Shown piece after piece: positions 1-7,374 of a DNA stretch of 22,562 nt. The stretch comes from a virus: IMG/VR virus record IMGVR_UViG_3300034061_000804, positions 1-22,562 of that record; one strand, 5' to 3'. The notes under the pieces were generated by a model. The model was not told the origin of the DNA and searched no databases. It worked only from the letters and a program-made list of their open reading frames with translations. How positions within the stretch are numbered: position 1 is the stretch's first letter; every line of letters begins with the position of its first letter. The position numbers were made by a program, and so were the translations under genes.

Positions 1-1
1 C

Positions 2-1258
2 AAGAAGGTAGCTGATAACGCTGAGAAAGTACAGAAAGATAGAGCAGATAAAGCAAGAGATGCAGCAAAGAAGGCCGCAGATGAGAGAGCGCAGGATCTG
101 AAAAAGATTCAAGAGGTAGAGGAAGCATATGCATTAGCTGGTGAATCACTGAAGGACCAGGAGATCATGGCTGAGACTAAAAAATACAACGAACTGATAA
201 AGCTTGCTCAGAAACATGGCTATGATACAACGAATTTAAGACTTGCACTCAGAGATGCGCTGAATAATATCGATAATAAATACGATGATATCCAGAGAGC
301 AAACGAAGAGCGCAGAACTAAGGAGCAAAAGGAAAAGGATCAAGCGGAATTCAACAGGAAAGAAGCCCTCAGAAGGGAAGAGATTGCAATGGAGGAGGCT
401 TTCTTTGATGAATACAATGCAGCTTTATTGACTGCTCAGCAAACAGAGGAGCAAGCTGTCACAGATAAGTATTTTAAACTAATCGAGGGAGCCAAACAGT
501 ATGGCCTTGATGTCACTGCCCTGGAGAAACAGATGCAGGAAGAGATCGATAAGATCCAGAACAAGCATAATACCGACAGGCTTCAAAAGATGCTGGAGAA
601 TGCGCAGTTTATTTATGATCAATTCAGCGCACTGAATCAGGCATTCAATGATCTACAGAATGCAAGGCTTCAGAACATGCAGACGCAAGCTGATAAGGAG
701 CTGGCTGTACTTGATTCAAAGTACAAATCTGATGTCGAAGGTCAGAACCTTACGGCAGATCAGAAGAAAGCTATCGATGAGAAATATGCCCAGGCTAAAT
801 ATGCTATTGAGCTGAAGCAATTCCAGGAATCTGAGAAGATCAAGAAGCAACAATTCGAGAGAGACAAAGCTCTGCGTATTGCACAGGTAGCTATCGATAC
901 AGCAAGTGCCATTGTTAAGGGTATTGCTCAGTTCGGTCCTCCTCCATCTCCTGCTGGTATCGCTGCCATTGCATCTGCGGCACTCATTGGAGCTACACAG
1001 ATAGCAGCTATCGCAGCACAAAAGTATCAGAGTGGAACAGCTCCAAGCTTGGGTACCGGTGGCGGTGGATCTATTGCAGGAGCATCAGGGACAGAACTCG
1101 GTGGAGCTGGTACCAATGCGAATCTGAATACACAGCAAACGAACACAGCGGACCTGATAGCTCAGAGTAATGAGGGGACTCCAGTGTACGTTCTTGAGTC
1201 TGACATCACAGGCACTCAGAACAAGGTAGCGATGCAGAATAAACTTAGCGTGTGGTAA
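2..1258 (+). CDS. Tail tape-measure protein, C-terminal part (5' end outside window)
   Basis: The frame is open from the first bases and ends at TAA 1256-1258, so the ATG at 167 is internal. The visible part is very rich in Lys, Glu, Gln and Ala and predicted to be long coiled coil, up to about position 850. It is followed by a hydrophobic Ala/Ile/Gly segment (about 890-1020) and a Gly/Ser/Ala/Asn-rich low-complexity tail. This arrangement is typical of the end of tape-measure proteins in Bacteroidota siphophages, which span the tail tube lumen and set tail length; the hydrophobic part is thought to act at the host membrane during DNA entry. The last 14 bases overlap the end of the minus-strand gene that follows (tail to tail). 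The family call is from composition and position, not from a conserved catalytic motif. Confidence 0.75.
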   Translation, partial: KKVADNAEKVQKDRADKARDAAKKAADERAQDLKKIQEVEEAYALAGESLKDQEIMAETKKYNELIKLAQKHGYDTTNLRLALRDALNNIDNKYDDIQRANEERRTKEQKEKDQAEFNRKEALRREEIAMEEAFFDEYNAALLTAQQTEEQAVTDKYFKLIEGAKQYGLDVTALEKQMQEEIDKIQNKHNTDRLQKMLENAQFIYDQFSALNQAFNDLQNARLQNMQTQADKELAVLDSKYKSDVEGQNLTADQKKAIDEKYAQAKYAIELKQFQESEKIKKQQFERDKALRIAQVAIDTASAIVKGIAQFGPPPSPAGIAAIASAALIGATQIAAIAAQKYQSGTAPSLGTGGGGSIAGASGTELGGAGTNANLNTQQTNTADLIAQSNEGTPVYVLESDITGTQNKVAMQNKLSVW

Positions 1259-1886
1259 TGAACTTCCATGTATCCTTATTTGCCATGAACTGATCGGATA
1301 TGCTGAAGCAACCATAGAGGTCAAGGAATTCCTTGGCCTTTTTTTTGTCCTTGGCAATCTTGATATTTTCACCTGGTGAATGTGGTACCTGGTAGTAATT
1401 CAGATACATGCTCTTGATGAAATGATTGTGTCCTGACCATGTGATTGAATCGAATAACTCAATGAGCTTGTCGCTGTTCATCATGACTGGAGCATGGCAT
1501 TCAAAGTTAATCGTAGTGCAATCCATAGCTTTCAGCGCATCCATGGTGTTCTGCATTGCTTCCTGGTAGGTAGGCGCATGTCTGTCATTGATCAGCATCG
1601 GTCCACATGATAGCACTCTATTAGGATCGAACTGCGGACCAAGAAAGAAATCATCATTCATGTAAATGAAATCTCCTCCTATCAGCGAGGAAAAGGTCAG
1701 GATCTTGTGAGTCACATCACATCCCCGGATGGATGACTTTGCTCTTGGTTCCAGATTGATGGTGCCAGGGACATGATCTCCGACAACGTAGATCTCTGCA
1801 TCGGGATAAACATTCAAAGCCCATCGGATGGACTCACTGATGCACTGATCATCACGCAGTCTTTTGTAGGGGTATACGAATCTCAT
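1245..1886 (-). CDS. Stealth-like sugar-phosphate transferase (capsular polysaccharide phosphotransferase family)
   Basis: 213 residues, the only convincing minus-strand gene in the window. The core motif is FIYMNDDFFLG (residues 73-83), matching the NDD-containing CR2 region of Stealth proteins, which transfer hexose-1-phosphate to build surface polysaccharides. The later stretch FECHAPVMMNSDKL (around residue 131) fits the following conserved His-Ala-Pro region, and the N-terminus (residues 2-40) reads like the first strand and helix of a GT-A-type fold. It is shorter than cellular Stealth proteins, so likely a minimal version. It sits between the tape-measure and the protease genes, facing against the late operon, like an accessory 'moron' gene. 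Start is ATG at 1886; a -7-like box lies 4 bases upstream. It probably alters a host-surface or virion glycan (inference). Family call moderately sure; substrate unknown. Confidence 0.6.
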   Translation of the reverse strand: MRFVYPYKRLRDDQCISESIRWALNVYPDAEIYVVGDHVPGTINLEPRAKSSIRGCDVTHKILTFSSLIGGDFIYMNDDFFLGPQFDPNRVLSCGPMLINDRHAPTYQEAMQNTMDALKAMDCTTINFECHAPVMMNSDKLIELFDSITWSGHNHFIKSMYLNYYQVPHSPGENIKIAKDKKKAKEFLDLYGCFSISDQFMANKDTWKFITTR

Positions 1887-1890
1887 GAAA

Positions 1891-1898
1891 CAAAATTA
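1891..1898 (-). promoter_or_regulatory. Candidate -7 promoter box for the Stealth-like gene
   Basis: On the minus strand this reads TAATTTTG, a full match to the Bacteroidota -7 consensus TAnnTTTG. It ends only 4 bases before the ATG at 1886, so transcription would begin at or in the start codon, giving a leaderless or near-leaderless mRNA. No TTG -33 element is seen at the usual distance. The short motif could occur by chance. Confidence 0.35.
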
Positions 1899-1904
1899 CA
1901 TATT
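1896..1904 (+). promoter_or_regulatory. Candidate late-promoter motif TTACATATT upstream of the protease gene
   Basis: TTACATATT followed by 5 bases and then the ATG at 1910. The same 9 bases with the same 5-base gap precede the small terminase start at 21986, and both have AACAA two bases upstream. No -33 TTG element is visible. The motif is a degenerate match to the host -7 box (TAcaTaTT for TAnnTTTG), so it could be either a phage-specific late element or a weak host promoter. Confidence 0.4.
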
Positions 1905-1909
1905 TAAGT

Positions 1910-2533
1910 ATGAAAAGAGAACTGCCTGTATATGAGATCTACATTGATCTGAATGAAGAGGAGACAACTGTATCATTTAATTCCCTTGTGGCAGATCCTG
2001 CGCATGAGATAAGTTATCAGACTTTCAGCAAGGCGAGACGCTATCAATTCAATGAGGAGGAGCGAGTGATCACAGGTGTAGCTATTTCAGCAGATACTCC
2101 AATCTACAGATATGACGATGAGACTAAAGAGGAATACTACGTGGTGTTCACCAAGGATGCTATCAAAAATATCATCGTTGACTATGCAAGAAAGCAGAAT
2201 TTTAACAACGTTAATCTGAATCACAATCCTAACCAGGTGGTAGATGGTGTGTACATGATCCACAGCTACCAAGTAGATGAGGCCAAAGGATTCACCAAGC
2301 CTGAGAGATTCCATGATGTGAATGATGGATCCTGGATCGTTAGCTATAAGGTAATGAATGATAAGGTCTGGGAGATGGCCAAATCGGGTGAATGGTCAGG
2401 CTTCTCAGTGGAGGGTTCTTTCTTCCTACAGGATACCGGAAGAACTACAGAAACGGAAATGATGAATCAGATATTCAAGGCCCTTGAGGATCTGCGTGGA
2501 ACAATAAAGCATATTAACAAAAACAAAAGATAG
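1910..2533 (+). CDS. Prohead maturation protease, XkdF-like serine protease
   Basis: 207 residues. It has the signature order of the XkdF-like phage protease family: GVAISADTPIYRYD (residues 56-69), a conserved FTKDAI block, the candidate catalytic His in NLNHN (His105), the YxVD strand, DGSWIVSYKV (139-148), and the candidate catalytic Ser in GFSVEG (Ser166). Such enzymes cut the scaffold and capsid N-termini during head maturation. The neighbours agree: a scaffold-like gene begins directly after the stop (TAG then ATG) and the major capsid gene follows. The C-terminal tail after residue 175 is charged and may bind scaffold. ATG 1910 is the first start after the 23-base divergent gap. Family call is fairly sure; catalytic residues are inferred from motif position. 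Confidence 0.8.
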   Translation: MKRELPVYEIYIDLNEEETTVSFNSLVADPAHEISYQTFSKARRYQFNEEERVITGVAISADTPIYRYDDETKEEYYVVFTKDAIKNIIVDYARKQNFNNVNLNHNPNQVVDGVYMIHSYQVDEAKGFTKPERFHDVNDGSWIVSYKVMNDKVWEMAKSGEWSGFSVEGSFFLQDTGRTTETEMMNQIFKALEDLRGTIKHINKNKR

Positions 2534-3256
2534 ATGAACGAGAATTTCAAAAAAGTAATGGATGCCATTGCCGACATGAAAGCAATGTTCTCAGGTACTG
2601 CTGAAATAACAGAGCAGAACTTCTCTGAGGCTTTGCTCATGGATGGTACTGCTATCGCTTACGAAGGAGAATTAGCTCCAGGCACACAAGTATTTATTGT
2701 GGCTGATGGAGAGCAGATTCCTGCACCAGAGGGTACACATGCACTTGGTGGGGAGTTTGAAGGCTTAAGCATTGTTGTTGATGCAAGCGGTGTAATCACA
2801 GAGGTAATCGATGAGAGAGCTACTGAAGATGCTGCATCAAGTGACTTTGAAGCTATCGATACAGATGAGATGCCAGCAGCTCTTGAAAAAGCTACTGAGG
2901 TAATCGCAGAAAAATTAAATATTGAGATGGGTGAGGCATATGATATTGCTACGGCAGTGATCGCAGCTATCAATGCTCAAGAGCTTAATCAAGAATCAAT
3001 GAGTGCAGCCGATGTTGAGGCAATCGTGACAACAAAGATGGCAGCATTCTCTGGAGTGGTCGAATCACTTGGAGAAATGCTTCAGACTATTGTGTCCGAC
3101 AATGAATCACTTCGCACTGAAATGTCTGCAATGAAATCAGAATTCGATGCATTCAAAGCAGCTCCTTCAAACAGCACTACAGAAGGCGAAAAATTCGCAA
3201 GGGTTACGAGTACCTTAACATCTCGTCAACAATTTTTAAAATCACAAATCAAATAA
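2534..3256 (+). CDS. Scaffold-like / capsid assembly protein
   Basis: 240 residues, very acidic and Ala-rich, with little recognisable fold. Residues 1-20 and about 190-215 (LGEMLQTIVSDNESLRTEM and following) look like amphipathic or coiled-coil helices, and the last 25 residues are basic (RVTSTLTSRQ, QFLKSQIK). An acidic helical body with a basic C-terminal helix, located between protease and major capsid gene, is the usual form of a scaffold that binds the inside of the capsid shell and is then degraded. The start codon directly abuts the protease stop, which indicates co-translation. No sequence family is recognised with certainty; the call rests mostly on position and composition. Confidence 0.55.
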   Translation: MNENFKKVMDAIADMKAMFSGTAEITEQNFSEALLMDGTAIAYEGELAPGTQVFIVADGEQIPAPEGTHALGGEFEGLSIVVDASGVITEVIDERATEDAASSDFEAIDTDEMPAALEKATEVIAEKLNIEMGEAYDIATAVIAAINAQELNQESMSAADVEAIVTTKMAAFSGVVESLGEMLQTIVSDNESLRTEMSAMKSEFDAFKAAPSNSTTEGEKFARVTSTLTSRQQFLKSQIK

Positions 3257-3268
3257 AAACAGACAACC

Positions 3269-4240
3269 ATGAGTTTAAAGAAATTCATTAAGCAAAAATT
3301 CGATTACGATGTGTCAGGATTGGCAGCATACGTAGACGAGCAAAGAGAAGACTTGATCACAAGATCAGTAACTGAAGCAAAAACACTTCGTTACATCTCT
3401 ATCCAAGAAGGTATCAAAGGATCTCAAGAGATCAAACTTCTTGACGACACATTAACTTACCAAGCAGGAGACTGCGAGATGACACCAGCTGGAGATACAG
3501 TATTCACTGATCGTGCAATTGCTGTTGAGACTCTTGGATACATGAAACGTTTCTGCCAGAAAGATCTTGATGGATTCTGGACTCAATTGGCTTTGCGCCC
3601 AGGTGCATCTGCTGAGGACAAGTCTCTTCCTTTCGAGGCACAGATCACAAACTACCTTTTGAGCCTTCATGCTCTTGAGCTTGATAAATTGATCTGGAGA
3701 GGTAACAAATCAACAGGAACAGGGAACCTTCAGTGGATGAACGGATACCGTCAGTTCTTGACTGTTGCTGGCGGATGTGTTAACTTGAATACTTCATCTA
3801 CTGCGAGCATCGATGCATCAAATGCTTACGATGTATTCTATGAGTGTTTCTCAAATACACCTGAGGCTGTTGCTGAATCTGCTGACTTTGTATGCTTCGC
3901 TGGTCGTGAGAACTTCAACTACTTGATGAAGAACTTGGTAGACTTGAATTTCTTCCACTATTCTCCAGCACAAATTGCTACAATGGAAGAGATCATCGTA
4001 CCTGGTACAGACATGCGAGTAGTGAAAGTTCCAGGATTGAACACTTTGGACAATATCTACACTGGCCGTGCATCACATTTCGTATTCGGAACTGACTTGA
4101 CTTCAGACTTCGATAACTACGATCTATGGTATTCTCAAGATGACGATGTAATCTATGTGCGTTCTAAATTCCGTGCAGGAGTACAGGTTCCATTTGTGAA
4201 TCAGATCGGTGTGTGGAACGGAACAGGTTCACCTAACTAA
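3269..4240 (+). CDS. Major capsid protein (HK97-type fold expected)
   Basis: 323 residues, of the form seen in Bacteroidota phages: basic N-terminus (MSLKKFIKQKFDYD), a long mixed alpha/beta body, the region MKRFCQKDLDGFWTQLALRPG, a helix LLSLHALELDKLIWRG typical of the spine helix region, and a C-terminal strand set ending VRSKFRAGVQVPFVNQIGVW. It follows the protease and scaffold genes and is followed by an intrinsic terminator 12 bases after the stop. Arginine codons are mostly CGN here, whereas most other genes in the window favour AGA, as expected for the most highly expressed gene of the phage. It forms the head shell. The family call rests on length, position and recognised sequence style; the fold is inferred. 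Confidence 0.8.
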   Translation: MSLKKFIKQKFDYDVSGLAAYVDEQREDLITRSVTEAKTLRYISIQEGIKGSQEIKLLDDTLTYQAGDCEMTPAGDTVFTDRAIAVETLGYMKRFCQKDLDGFWTQLALRPGASAEDKSLPFEAQITNYLLSLHALELDKLIWRGNKSTGTGNLQWMNGYRQFLTVAGGCVNLNTSSTASIDASNAYDVFYECFSNTPEAVAESADFVCFAGRENFNYLMKNLVDLNFFHYSPAQIATMEEIIVPGTDMRVVKVPGLNTLDNIYTGRASHFVFGTDLTSDFDNYDLWYSQDDDVIYVRSKFRAGVQVPFVNQIGVWNGTGSPN

Positions 4241-4252
4241 TTGAATTAACCG

Positions 4253-4274
4253 GGGGACTTCGGTCCCCTTTTTT
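4253..4274 (+). terminator. Intrinsic terminator after the major capsid gene
   Basis: Perfect 6-bp stem GGGGAC/GTCCCC (4253-4258 and 4263-4268) closed by a TTCG tetraloop and followed by six T (4269-4274). It starts 12 bases after the capsid stop and ends 21 bases before the next start. No promoter is visible between it and the next gene, so read-through is probably needed downstream. Confidence 0.9.
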
Positions 4275-4295
4275 GAAACTTAAAAAATAAGAATC

Positions 4296-4829
4296 GTGAG
4301 CTGTAACATGACAACCGGATTTAATGACAGAACTTGTACCAATGGAAAAGGTGGTATCAAATCTGTTATTTTCTTTCCGCTTTCCGCAATAGCTACTGGT
4401 CCTACTTTGACAGGTAACGAGGTAACAACCTTGACAGTTACAGGTGAGGTGTTTCAGTACAAGCTAAAATCTAACCTTTCCAGCTACACTGCTCCTATTC
4501 GCGTGAACAAGGACAATGGAACTCTTTGGTACGAGCAAACTTTGAACATGATCCTTGCATCAGACACAAAGGAACTACGTGCAGAGATCCATTTGCTTGC
4601 GCAGAATGAGGTGGTAGCAATCGTTGAGAAAGCTGATGGTAACTATGTAGCACTTGGCCTTAATGAAGGTATCCAGGTGAACGATGCATCTGAGTATACT
4701 TCTGGTGTTATCAAATCAGACAGAAACGGCCATACTATCGTATTGGCTGGACTTGAGAATGACGAGGTTCCAGATGTGAATGCATCAATTGTAGCTACAT
4801 TGTTGACTCAACAATCTCCTGTAGTTTAA
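4296..4829 (+). CDS. Major tail (tail tube) protein
   Basis: 177 residues. It has the layout of a tail-tube protein of Bacteroidota siphophages: a short N-terminus with Cys and GGIKSVIFFPLSAI, a predominantly beta body (TVTGEVFQYKL, then NGTLWYEQTLNMIL around residue 75), the helix AEIHLLAQNEVVAIVEKADGNYVALGLNEGI, and the C-terminal pair SGVIKSDRNGHTIVLAGLENDEVPDV. The beta-rich fold with NGT-YEQTL and DRNGHTIVLAGLE is characteristic. It polymerises into the tube through which DNA passes. The start given is GTG 4296; ATG 4308, four codons in, is an alternative. The gene is bracketed by two intrinsic terminators, which fits very high expression as a short transcript with the capsid gene. Confidence 0.72.
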   Translation: MSCNMTTGFNDRTCTNGKGGIKSVIFFPLSAIATGPTLTGNEVTTLTVTGEVFQYKLKSNLSSYTAPIRVNKDNGTLWYEQTLNMILASDTKELRAEIHLLAQNEVVAIVEKADGNYVALGLNEGIQVNDASEYTSGVIKSDRNGHTIVLAGLENDEVPDVNASIVATLLTQQSPVV

Positions 4830-4849
4830 TCTGCAATTAAACCATAAAG

Positions 4850-4880
4850 AAGGGAGAGGGTTTGCCCTTTCCCTTTTTTT
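4850..4880 (+). terminator. Intrinsic terminator after the tail-tube gene
   Basis: An 11-bp stem (4850-4860 with 4865-4875; one G-T wobble) closed by TTTG, with T's running to 4880. The next start codon (4894) is 14 bases further on, with no clear promoter in between, so the downstream genes probably depend on partial read-through. Confidence 0.9.
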
Positions 4881-4893
4881 GTAACTTAGAGCC

Positions 4894-5130
4894 ATGAAAA
4901 TACAAAAGAAATTCATCGGAGCGAAAGTCAAAAGTAATCTGGTAAACAGATACTACGTGATTGAGGAGGGAAACGAAGAGCTTTATATCAAGCTCGGACT
5001 ACTCCACATTTTTGAAGCATCAGAACCTAAGATAAAAAAATATGCTAAGATTGGAAAGGAATCAGACAAGCACAATGATAGTGACAGTGACAGAGCTGAA
5101 GACTCTGGCAGCACCATATTGGCTGTTTGA
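4894..5130 (+). CDS. Small hypothetical phage protein
   Basis: 78 residues. The first 50 (basic strand MKIQKKFIGAKVKS, then RYYVIEEGNEELYIKLGLLHIFE and a Lys-rich KIKKYAK) look like a small folded protein; I have an impression of similar short genes at this place in other Bacteroidota phages, but no function is known to me. The C-terminal tail, rich in Asp and Ser, lies in the overlap with the next gene and its composition may be forced by that gene. The gene sits 14 bases after a terminator and before the portal region. The overlap with the following ORF is 89 bases, long for this genome. Confidence 0.6.
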   Translation: MKIQKKFIGAKVKSNLVNRYYVIEEGNEELYIKLGLLHIFEASEPKIKKYAKIGKESDKHNDSDSDRAEDSGSTILAV

Positions 5131-5410
5131 ATTTGAGGAAGAGCAATCTTTCGACAAGGTATACTGCATCCTGCCTAACATCTCTACATCAACAGAGCGT
5201 TTTGATGAATTCGAGGTGACTGATGGTGTGGATGTAACCTTTCCATATGCTGGATTCTACACGTACAGAATCTATGAACAAACAAGCCCAAGCAATCTCG
5301 ATCCTGATCTGGCCACATCACTATGTGAGGAAGGCCGAGCGCATGTATTTGAGATTGCATCCCCATCAAATGAGTTCAATACAACTATAGTAAACAACAT
5401 CTATGAATAA
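5042..5410 (+). CDS. Conserved hypothetical structural protein
   Basis: 122 residues, mostly beta-strand in appearance: TMIVTVTELKTLAAPYWLFEFEEEQ, then CILPNISTSTERFDEFEV, DVTFPYAGFYTYRIYEQTSPSNLDP. The pattern 'YWLFEF...VYCILP-ISTSTERFD...VTFPYAGFYTYRIYEQ' looks like a small Ig-like or jelly-roll module seen beside head and tail genes of Bacteroidota phages. The exact role is unknown; a minor head or connector component is possible. ATG 5042 is preferred because the residues before Met12 continue a plausible first strand; ATG 5075 is the alternative. It overlaps the upstream ORF by 89 bases and the portal gene by 8. Confidence 0.65.
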   Translation: MLRLERNQTSTMIVTVTELKTLAAPYWLFEFEEEQSFDKVYCILPNISTSTERFDEFEVTDGVDVTFPYAGFYTYRIYEQTSPSNLDPDLATSLCEEGRAHVFEIASPSNEFNTTIVNNIYE

Positions 5411-7373
5411 GATCACATCACTTTCATTCAGTAAAGAATACCAGAAGCCTGTCGAGGAGAAAGATCGGCAACGTGGATTCATGAAATGGGGAAAGAAAAA
5501 CGACTATCCATTCTTTTTGATAGAGCTGCTGCAAGGATCTGCCTGGCACCAGGGTATCATCAAGAATAAAACATATTACATTGCTGGAGGTGGACTCGAG
5601 ACAGTATCCGGTGATGCTACTTTATTCTTAAAAAATAGCTTCTCTGACTTTGACATGAATGAGATCGTGCAGAGAATGACATTTGACTTCGAGCTTTTTG
5701 GAGCCATGGCTGTGATAGGTACATGGAACAGAGAAGGATCCAAAGTAGTGCGCTGGGAATACATCGCTGTGGATCTTATCAGAATGACAGAAGATGAGCG
5801 CACTTACTTTGTTTCAGATGATTGGTCCGCTATGCAGCAGACTCCAGATACAACTAATTTTAGAAGCTATCCGGCACTTGATGAAGATCACAGATCAGGA
5901 TCATTCATCTTGTATTACAAAGAGCCATCTAAACAAGCTAAAGGAGAGAAAGGAATCTATCCGAAGGCACCATATTACGGAGGAATTACTGCTATTCAGA
6001 CTGATGTTGACATCAGCAAGTTCCATATGTACGAGCTACAGAATGGATTCAAGGCAGGAACACTTATCAATCTTGCATCAGGTGAGCCTGAGACAGCGGA
6101 GGAAGAGAGAAAGATCAAGGAACAGATCAAGGGCCGTACACAATCTGTTGAGGATGCTGGTGAGATCATCATCACATTCAGCAATGGAGCTGATGAGGCA
6201 CCATCTGTATTGCCATTGAATGGGAATAATTTACATGAGCGTTACTTGATGACAGAGAAATCTGTTCAGCAGAATATCCTGGTAGCTCATAGCGTGGTAG
6301 CTCCATCACTCTTTGGTATTGCTCCTACAGGATCATTCAATGCTGCTGAGACTGCGGATCTGTACGAAATATACAAGGCTACCTACATCACAGCTCGTCA
6401 AAAACAGATTGAGTGGATGGTTAACTACATGGCAAAGCTATCTGAGGCTGTAGCTACGTTGAAACTTGTCGATGTGAATCCAATTGCTGTGCAACAAAAC
6501 GAGCCAATTGCAGGGCCTACAGCGACAGATCAGCCATCAACTGATACTGCGGTAGTGGATGTGGCTAAATCAGCTCTAAACGGAGCGCAAATTGCATCAC
6601 TTGTTGAGGTGGTAGCTAACATTAAAGGAGGGATCTTGACTGCCGATGCCGCACTACAGATCATCCTTGCATCATTCCCTACAATTGACGAGGCACAAGC
6701 TCGTAAAATTGTGGGCCTTCCCACTACTTTGATGTCAAGCTGTGATCATAAGCATCAGTTCGATGCTGATGAGATCCGTATCTTTTCGGAATATGGAATG
6801 AATGCTGATGAATACAAGGTGATCAAGAGTGAGGTCATTGAATGGGATACACCTTCAGATGAGATCTTCGGCAAGGAACAGATGATGTTCGCTACAATCG
6901 GAGAGATCAAGGCTAATATCTCGGCCTTGGATAAATCAGTTCTTTCAATGCTTGCTGAAGGAGAGGATTCCACAGCTATAGCACAGGCAACGGGCAGCAC
7001 AATCAAGGATGTGGCTGAGGCCATTGCTCGATTGCTAGCATATGAGATCTACGTAGATGGTGAGGTAAATGATCTGGGAAAGTCATTGCTGGAGGAAGCT
7101 CCAGCTCCCGTTGATAGATTCATGGTAGTGTATACATACAAGGAGAGACCAGGTGTTCCTCCTGTGATCACCAAGAGCCGTGACTTTTGTCTACGTTTGT
7201 TGAGCCTAAACAGACTCTACACCCGGGATGATATCAACAGCATCAGCTCAAGATTAAGCCCATATCGTGATGTATGGAAATACAGAGGAGGATGGTATAC
7301 CAATCCTGAGACAGGAGCATCAACACCTTACTGCCGTCATATCTGGATGCAACAACTTGTAATAAAGAAATAA
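5403..7373 (+). CDS. Portal protein with long C-terminal extension
   Basis: 656 residues. The first about 350 residues fit a portal: opening KWGKKNDYPFFLIELLQGSAWHQGIIKNK, the strand-helix FELFGAMAVIGTW, a helix region with many Glu/Lys (EEERKIKEQIKGRTQ, about 235-250), and the closing helix with VAHSVVAPSLFGIAPTGSFNAAETADLYEIY. This dodecameric ring sits at the head vertex and conducts DNA. After a Thr/Pro/Ala-rich linker (about 360-390), a second part carries an Asp/Ile-rich repeat-like region and ends with a compact module (about 570-656) with RDFCLRLLSLNRLYTRDDI, RGGWY and PYCRHIW, where two Cys and a His could bind metal. The size is larger than the common 400-500 residue portals because of this fusion. 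The role of the last module is unknown. Portal call fairly sure. Confidence 0.75.
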   Translation: MNKITSLSFSKEYQKPVEEKDRQRGFMKWGKKNDYPFFLIELLQGSAWHQGIIKNKTYYIAGGGLETVSGDATLFLKNSFSDFDMNEIVQRMTFDFELFGAMAVIGTWNREGSKVVRWEYIAVDLIRMTEDERTYFVSDDWSAMQQTPDTTNFRSYPALDEDHRSGSFILYYKEPSKQAKGEKGIYPKAPYYGGITAIQTDVDISKFHMYELQNGFKAGTLINLASGEPETAEEERKIKEQIKGRTQSVEDAGEIIITFSNGADEAPSVLPLNGNNLHERYLMTEKSVQQNILVAHSVVAPSLFGIAPTGSFNAAETADLYEIYKATYITARQKQIEWMVNYMAKLSEAVATLKLVDVNPIAVQQNEPIAGPTATDQPSTDTAVVDVAKSALNGAQIASLVEVVANIKGGILTADAALQIILASFPTIDEAQARKIVGLPTTLMSSCDHKHQFDADEIRIFSEYGMNADEYKVIKSEVIEWDTPSDEIFGKEQMMFATIGEIKANISALDKSVLSMLAEGEDSTAIAQATGSTIKDVAEAIARLLAYEIYVDGEVNDLGKSLLEEAPAPVDRFMVVYTYKERPGVPPVITKSRDFCLRLLSLNRLYTRDDINSISSRLSPYRDVWKYRGGWYTNPETGASTPYCRHIWMQQLVIKK

Positions 7374-7374
7374 G

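Noticed and set aside
167-169. ATG at 167 as start of the first gene
   Set aside because: The reading frame is open to the left edge and the coiled-coil character continues upstream, so this is an internal Met of a larger gene.
1085-1372. Minus-strand ORF overlapping the tape-measure end
   Set aside because: It overlaps both the tape-measure and the Stealth-like genes and has no coherent protein character.
4894-5410. Programmed frameshift joining the 78- and 122-residue ORFs (long overlap, A-run at 5034-5040)
   Set aside because: The shift would have to be +1, the second ORF has its own plausible ATG 5042 and N-terminus, and the genes do not lie in front of the tape-measure gene as tail-assembly frameshift pairs do.
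5794-6219. 141-codon ORF in another frame within the portal gene
   Set aside because: Ser/Leu/Arg-rich composition typical of a shadow frame; the portal frame is well supported.
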